A model generated the notes under the pieces. That model did not search any database. It was not told the DNA's origin and saw only the letters and a list, made by a program, of their open reading frames with translations. This document shows, in pieces, positions 60,606 to 64,000 of a DNA stretch of 64,000 bases (within the stretch, counting starts at the first letter, position 1; each line of letters opens with the position of its first letter). This DNA is from Catalimonadaceae bacterium JC749 (GTDB lineage Bacteria > Bacteroidota > Bacteroidia > Cytophagales > Cyclobacteriaceae). Both the position numbers and the translations under genes were made by a program. The stretch covers positions 186,001 to 250,000 of the forward strand of contig JAJNNC010000003.1 of the NCBI GenBank assembly GCA_021730635.1, read 5' to 3'.

Positions 60606-61631
60606 ATGAAAACGATACCCGCCATCTTTGCTTTACTGATCATAGTCTTCTTCGCATTCCAGGGTTTTGTAGAGAAAAACAAGGAAGCAAAATTAGTAGC
60701 GACGGCCCAGCAGTTTCTGAACAGCCTGGACCAGAATCAGAAAGAACAGGCTACTTTTTCCTTTGAAGATAAGGAAAGGTTCAACTGGAATTTTGTCCCC
60801 AAAGAACGCAACGGGCTACCCCTGAAAGATATGAGTGAAGCACAGCGGAAAGCTGCCCATGCACTGATACAAGCCTCATTGAGTCAGCAGGGTTATGAAA
60901 AAGTAACCAATGTGCTGGCCCTGGAAAGTATATTGAGAGAAGTAGAAGGCCGGGAACCCAACGATACCTACCGGGACCCTCTCAACTATTATTTTTCTGT
61001 CTTCGGCACACCCAGCGAGGAAGCTGTATGGGGATGGCGCCTGGAAGGACATCATCTGGCAGTTAATTTCTCTTCTGTAGACAATCAGATTGTATCCGCG
61101 ACCCCTACCTTTTTTGGAGCCAATCCGGGTAAAGTACCTTCCGGACCGAAAAAGGGATGGCGGATTCTGAAACCGGAAGAAGACCTGGCCAGAGAGCTGG
61201 TCCGTTCTTTGAATCCGACCCAGCTACAAACGGCTCAAATTGCGGAAGAAGCTTATCCTGAGATTGTAACCGGTATCGAACGCCAGGCCAAAATCGGTGA
61301 GCCCGAAGGAATTGCCTTTCCCGACCTGACAGCCGAACAGCAACAGAAACTGATGCAACTGCTCCAGGTATACTACAATATCTATACTTCCGAACTGGCA
61401 CAGCAAGAGATGCAGCAGATCAAAGAAAAGCAGGATGCGCTACATTTTGGCTGGGCTGGCAGCCTGGAGCCTGGTGACGGTCATTACTATCGTATTCAGG
61501 GACCAGAATTTGTGATTGAGTATGACAACACTCAGAACAATGCCAACCATATCCATACGGTTATCCGTGATCTTAAAAATGATTTTGGCGATCATGTGCT
61601 GAAACAACACTACGAAGAAGCACACAATTAA
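60606..61631 (+). CDS. DUF3500 domain protein, exported
   Basis: 341 residues with an N-terminal hydrophobic signal or anchor (MKTIPAIFALLIIVFFAFQ). The DUF3500 body has FSFEDKERFNWNFVPKERNG, LKDMSEAQRKAAHALIQAS, DPLNYYFSVFGTPS, WGWRLEGHHLAVNFSSVDN, TPTFFGANPG and LEPGDGHYYRIQGPEFVIEY followed by HIHTVIRDLKNDFG. It has conserved His and Glu residues that suggest metal binding, but its function is unknown. Member of a widespread bacterial family. Preceded by the 14-bp repeats. Confidence 0.9.
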   Translation: MKTIPAIFALLIIVFFAFQGFVEKNKEAKLVATAQQFLNSLDQNQKEQATFSFEDKERFNWNFVPKERNGLPLKDMSEAQRKAAHALIQASLSQQGYEKVTNVLALESILREVEGREPNDTYRDPLNYYFSVFGTPSEEAVWGWRLEGHHLAVNFSSVDNQIVSATPTFFGANPGKVPSGPKKGWRILKPEEDLARELVRSLNPTQLQTAQIAEEAYPEIVTGIERQAKIGEPEGIAFPDLTAEQQQKLMQLLQVYYNIYTSELAQQEMQQIKEKQDALHFGWAGSLEPGDGHYYRIQGPEFVIEYDNTQNNANHIHTVIRDLKNDFGDHVLKQHYEEAHN

Positions 61632-61750
61632 AAAAGATAAAATTATCAATCATAGTAGTATAGTATTTTATGTTTAATTTATTGTATTTTTTAAATAATT
61701 TTTTTAATAAATAAGCTATATTTGGCAGTAAAGTTCAAATATAGTTTGTT

Positions 61751-64000
61751 ATGGTAAAAAACTATTTCATCAATGTATTCCTTTTTCTTTGTCTTTTCAC
61801 TTTTCTATCCTGCCAGGAAGAGGAACAAGCACCTCTTACCCCTGCTCCGGATTCAGATACACTGGCCGTTAATCATCTTAATCTGAAAGGTTATGTACAG
61901 AAAGGGCCTTTTATCAATGGCACAGCCATTACCGTGGCTGAGATGGATAGAAAACTGGTCGTTACGGGAAAGAACTTTAATACGCAGATCATAGACAACA
62001 AAGGAACCTTCAACCTCAAAGACATCAGTTTACAATCAGAATACACTTTGCTCAAAGCAGATGGTTTTTATTTTGATGAAGTACAGGGTGAAAAATCAGC
62101 GGCACAACTCACCCTGTATGCGCTGGCCAATGTCTCTGATGTCAGCAGCGTGAATGTTAACTTGCTCTCCCATCTGGAAAAAGATAGGGTGCTGTACCTG
62201 ATACAGGAAGAAGACTACAGCTTTGCGGAAGCCAAACAGCGGGCAGCGCAGGAAATACTCGCCATTTTCGGGATTGAAAAAGAAGACATCGTGCAGGCCG
62301 AACTACTGGATATTTCCCAGCAAGGAGACGATAATGCGATTCTGTTGGCCATCTCTGTTACCTTGCAAGGTGATAACACTGTGGCGGAACTTTCCGAACT
62401 ACTGGCTAACATCATTACCGACATCCGGGAAGATGGCGCCCTGGACAGTGAAAGTAGTCACCAAAAGCTACGCCAGCAGGCCATGCTCCTTGACTTGCCA
62501 AAGATCAGAATGCATCTGGTGAAGCGCTATGAAGAACTGGGTGTCAAAGCCACTATCCCCAACTTTGAAATGTATGTGGATAGCGATGGAGATGGCATCC
62601 TCAACAAAGACGAAGACGATACCCCTGATGAGTTTGCTTTCCCCACGCAAAAAGATGTAGCTATTAGCTCGGAAATCATTTCTGATGAAATCACTATTGC
62701 TGGTTTGAAAGTAGGGGGTGTTTCTAATTTGAAAGTGAGCAATGCTGTTGTGGCTGTTAATGGTATAACGCTTACAGACTCTACAGCACAAGTAAAGAAT
62801 GGAGATAAGATAAAGCTGCTCGTCACTTCCAGCAGCCATTATGCTGATACCGTGGTGGCCAGTCTGATAGTGGGTTACCTAAGCAGCTATTTTACGGTGG
62901 TTACTGATGATTACAAACCTGATGCCTTCAGTTTTACCGCACAAAAAGACGTAGCGGTGGATTCTACTTATACTTCCAATACTATCACTATCAGTGGATT
63001 ACCGCATCCTACACCAGCTTCTGTTGACAAGGGAATCCTGATCAAAAATGGCGTTGAAATACAAGCTGATACCACTTTAGTAAAGAATGGTGATCAATTG
63101 GCTGTCCACTTACAGTCTAGTGATCAGTATTTTACTACTATCTCGTCAAAGTTAGATATCAATGGAGTAATAGCTTCTTTTGATCTCATTACAGATGATT
63201 ACAAACCCGATGATTTCAGCTTTACTCCAATAGAAAATGCTAAACGGGATTCAATTTATACTTCCAATACTATTACTCTTTCCGAACTACCTCATCCTAC
63301 ACCTATCAACATTGATGAAGGAACTTTAATCATTAATGGAAAAGAAGTACTTGGTACAGAAGCGACCGTAAAGAATGGTGATCAAGTAGTTGTGAGGCTT
63401 ATTGCCAGTACAGAATATGAAACAAAGGTAAATAGCTTTATTAACATTGGTGCTTCCCGCCATGAATTTAGCATTATTACTGTTCTTAATCCTTGGCAAA
63501 GGAAAGCTGATCTTGCTTTATCCAATACAAGACGAGGCTTCTCTATTGATGACAACATTTATATTACTGATGATAGCATGCGTATTTATCAATACGTAGC
63601 TGACAAAGATCAATGGAGATACAAGACTAAATTTCCTGGTAAACATAGATCTGATTTTGTTACATTTTCTATAGGTAGTAAAGCATATATTGGTTCAGGC
63701 AACAATAATGAATTTACTTCAGGTGCTGAAACTGGAAAGTCATTCTATGAAAACAGGCCGGAAAGAGACTTTTGGGAGTATAATCCTTCAACAAATCAAT
63801 GGACGCAAAAGGCGGATTTCCCCGGGGAGAATATTGCCTCCGCAACAAGTTTTACCATTAATAACAAAGGATATGTAACTGTCGGGTATTATGACGACCC
63901 TAACTATGATTATGAAAATAACTATTATGAGGATCATATTTATTCAAGGCAATTATGGGAATATGACCCCTTGACTGATCAATGGTTAAGGAAAGCTGAT
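61751..64000 (+). CDS. Large multidomain lipoprotein with Ig-like and Kelch repeats (3' end outside window)
   Basis: Open frame of 750 codons from ATG 61751 to the last base, with no stop. A lipoprotein signal (MVKNYFINVFLFLCLFTFLSC) has the cysteine at 21. Then a beta-rich region of a Bacteroidota surface type (KGYVQKGPFINGTAITVAEM), a helical region, an acidic calcium-type motif DSDGDGILNKDED at about 280, three tandem Ig-like repeats of about 95 residues (starting EFAFPTQKDVAI, AFSFTAQKDVAV, DFSFTPIENAKR, with the shared TVKNGDQ/LVKNGDQ and DDYKP), and from about 580 Kelch-type motifs (NPWQRKADLALS, YNPSTNQWTQKADFPG, YDPLTDQWLRKAD). Likely an outer-surface binding or adhesion protein. Confidence 0.88.
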   Translation, partial: MVKNYFINVFLFLCLFTFLSCQEEEQAPLTPAPDSDTLAVNHLNLKGYVQKGPFINGTAITVAEMDRKLVVTGKNFNTQIIDNKGTFNLKDISLQSEYTLLKADGFYFDEVQGEKSAAQLTLYALANVSDVSSVNVNLLSHLEKDRVLYLIQEEDYSFAEAKQRAAQEILAIFGIEKEDIVQAELLDISQQGDDNAILLAISVTLQGDNTVAELSELLANIITDIREDGALDSESSHQKLRQQAMLLDLPKIRMHLVKRYEELGVKATIPNFEMYVDSDGDGILNKDEDDTPDEFAFPTQKDVAISSEIISDEITIAGLKVGGVSNLKVSNAVVAVNGITLTDSTAQVKNGDKIKLLVTSSSHYADTVVASLIVGYLSSYFTVVTDDYKPDAFSFTAQKDVAVDSTYTSNTITISGLPHPTPASVDKGILIKNGVEIQADTTLVKNGDQLAVHLQSSDQYFTTISSKLDINGVIASFDLITDDYKPDDFSFTPIENAKRDSIYTSNTITLSELPHPTPINIDEGTLIINGKEVLGTEATVKNGDQVVVRLIASTEYETKVNSFINIGASRHEFSIITVLNPWQRKADLALSNTRRGFSIDDNIYITDDSMRIYQYVADKDQWRYKTKFPGKHRSDFVTFSIGSKAYIGSGNNNEFTSGAETGKSFYENRPERDFWEYNPSTNQWTQKADFPGENIASATSFTINNKGYVTVGYYDDPNYDYENNYYEDHIYSRQLWEYDPLTDQWLRKAD

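Overview
The window looks like chromosomal DNA from a Bacteroidota bacterium, most likely of the order Cytophagales. The evidence is a type IX secretion (T9SS) component (PorT), a PorE-like envelope protein and a protein with a T9SS-type sorting tail; a Bacteroidota-type GlmU-like enzyme; a NagB/PIG-L fusion; DUF1080, DUF2911 and DUF3500 proteins; SusE-like rather than proteobacterial envelope habits with many lipoproteins; and start sites without Shine-Dalgarno sequences, several preceded by TAnnTTTG-like promoter elements. No rRNA, tRNA, CRISPR array, prophage or insertion sequence was recognised.

Layout. 1-373: end of the window cuts a CDP-alcohol phosphatidyltransferase; 560-1072: GNAT acetyltransferase. 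1124-8765: a six-gene operon (M20 hydrolase, ethanolamine-type permease, glutamine-synthetase-like ligase, iron alcohol dehydrogenase, gamma-glutamyl amide hydrolase, aldehyde dehydrogenase) that reads as a B12-independent gamma-glutamylation route for ethanolamine or a similar amino-alcohol. 8805-10577: Tat-exported TIM-barrel epimerase-like protein and DUF1080 lipoprotein, a pair typical of keto-sugar or glycoside metabolism. 11466-12816: the most unusual locus, seven tandem genes for about 50-residue lipoproteins with mature parts of only about 24-27 residues; the array looks like one founder gene plus a three-gene block duplicated at a period of about 600 bp. 14389-22343: amino-sugar metabolism (NagB-PIG-L fusion, GlmU-like, GlmS) around a secreted SGNH hydrolase. 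22708-30173: PLP enzyme, DUF2911, MurB, CdaA (c-di-AMP synthesis), FolP, MauE/DoxX-like protein and shikimate kinase. 30163-33118: FadL-like porin and a Tyr/Phe- and Ser/Arg-rich lipoprotein.

33268-36441: prolyl-tRNA synthetase and the NfeD/FloA flotillin pair. 36464-41499: HAD phosphatase, DeoR regulator, VOC protein, WG-repeat protein, ferritin-like DUF2383 protein. 42128-45931: PorE-like OmpA protein, MenG/UbiE, PorT (overlapping) and a 48-residue DUF2256 protein. 45963-52617: PdxA, leucyl aminopeptidase, RsmA, MgtE, a D-2-hydroxyacid dehydrogenase, a pentapeptide-repeat membrane protein. 52622-59157: a glycan locus with GH9 glucanase, sulfatase, LacI regulator and AGE-family epimerase. 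59211-64000: C1B peptidase, DUF3500 protein and a large lipoprotein with three tandem Ig-like repeats and Kelch motifs that runs off the window.

All functional calls are from reading sequence motifs; no database search was run.
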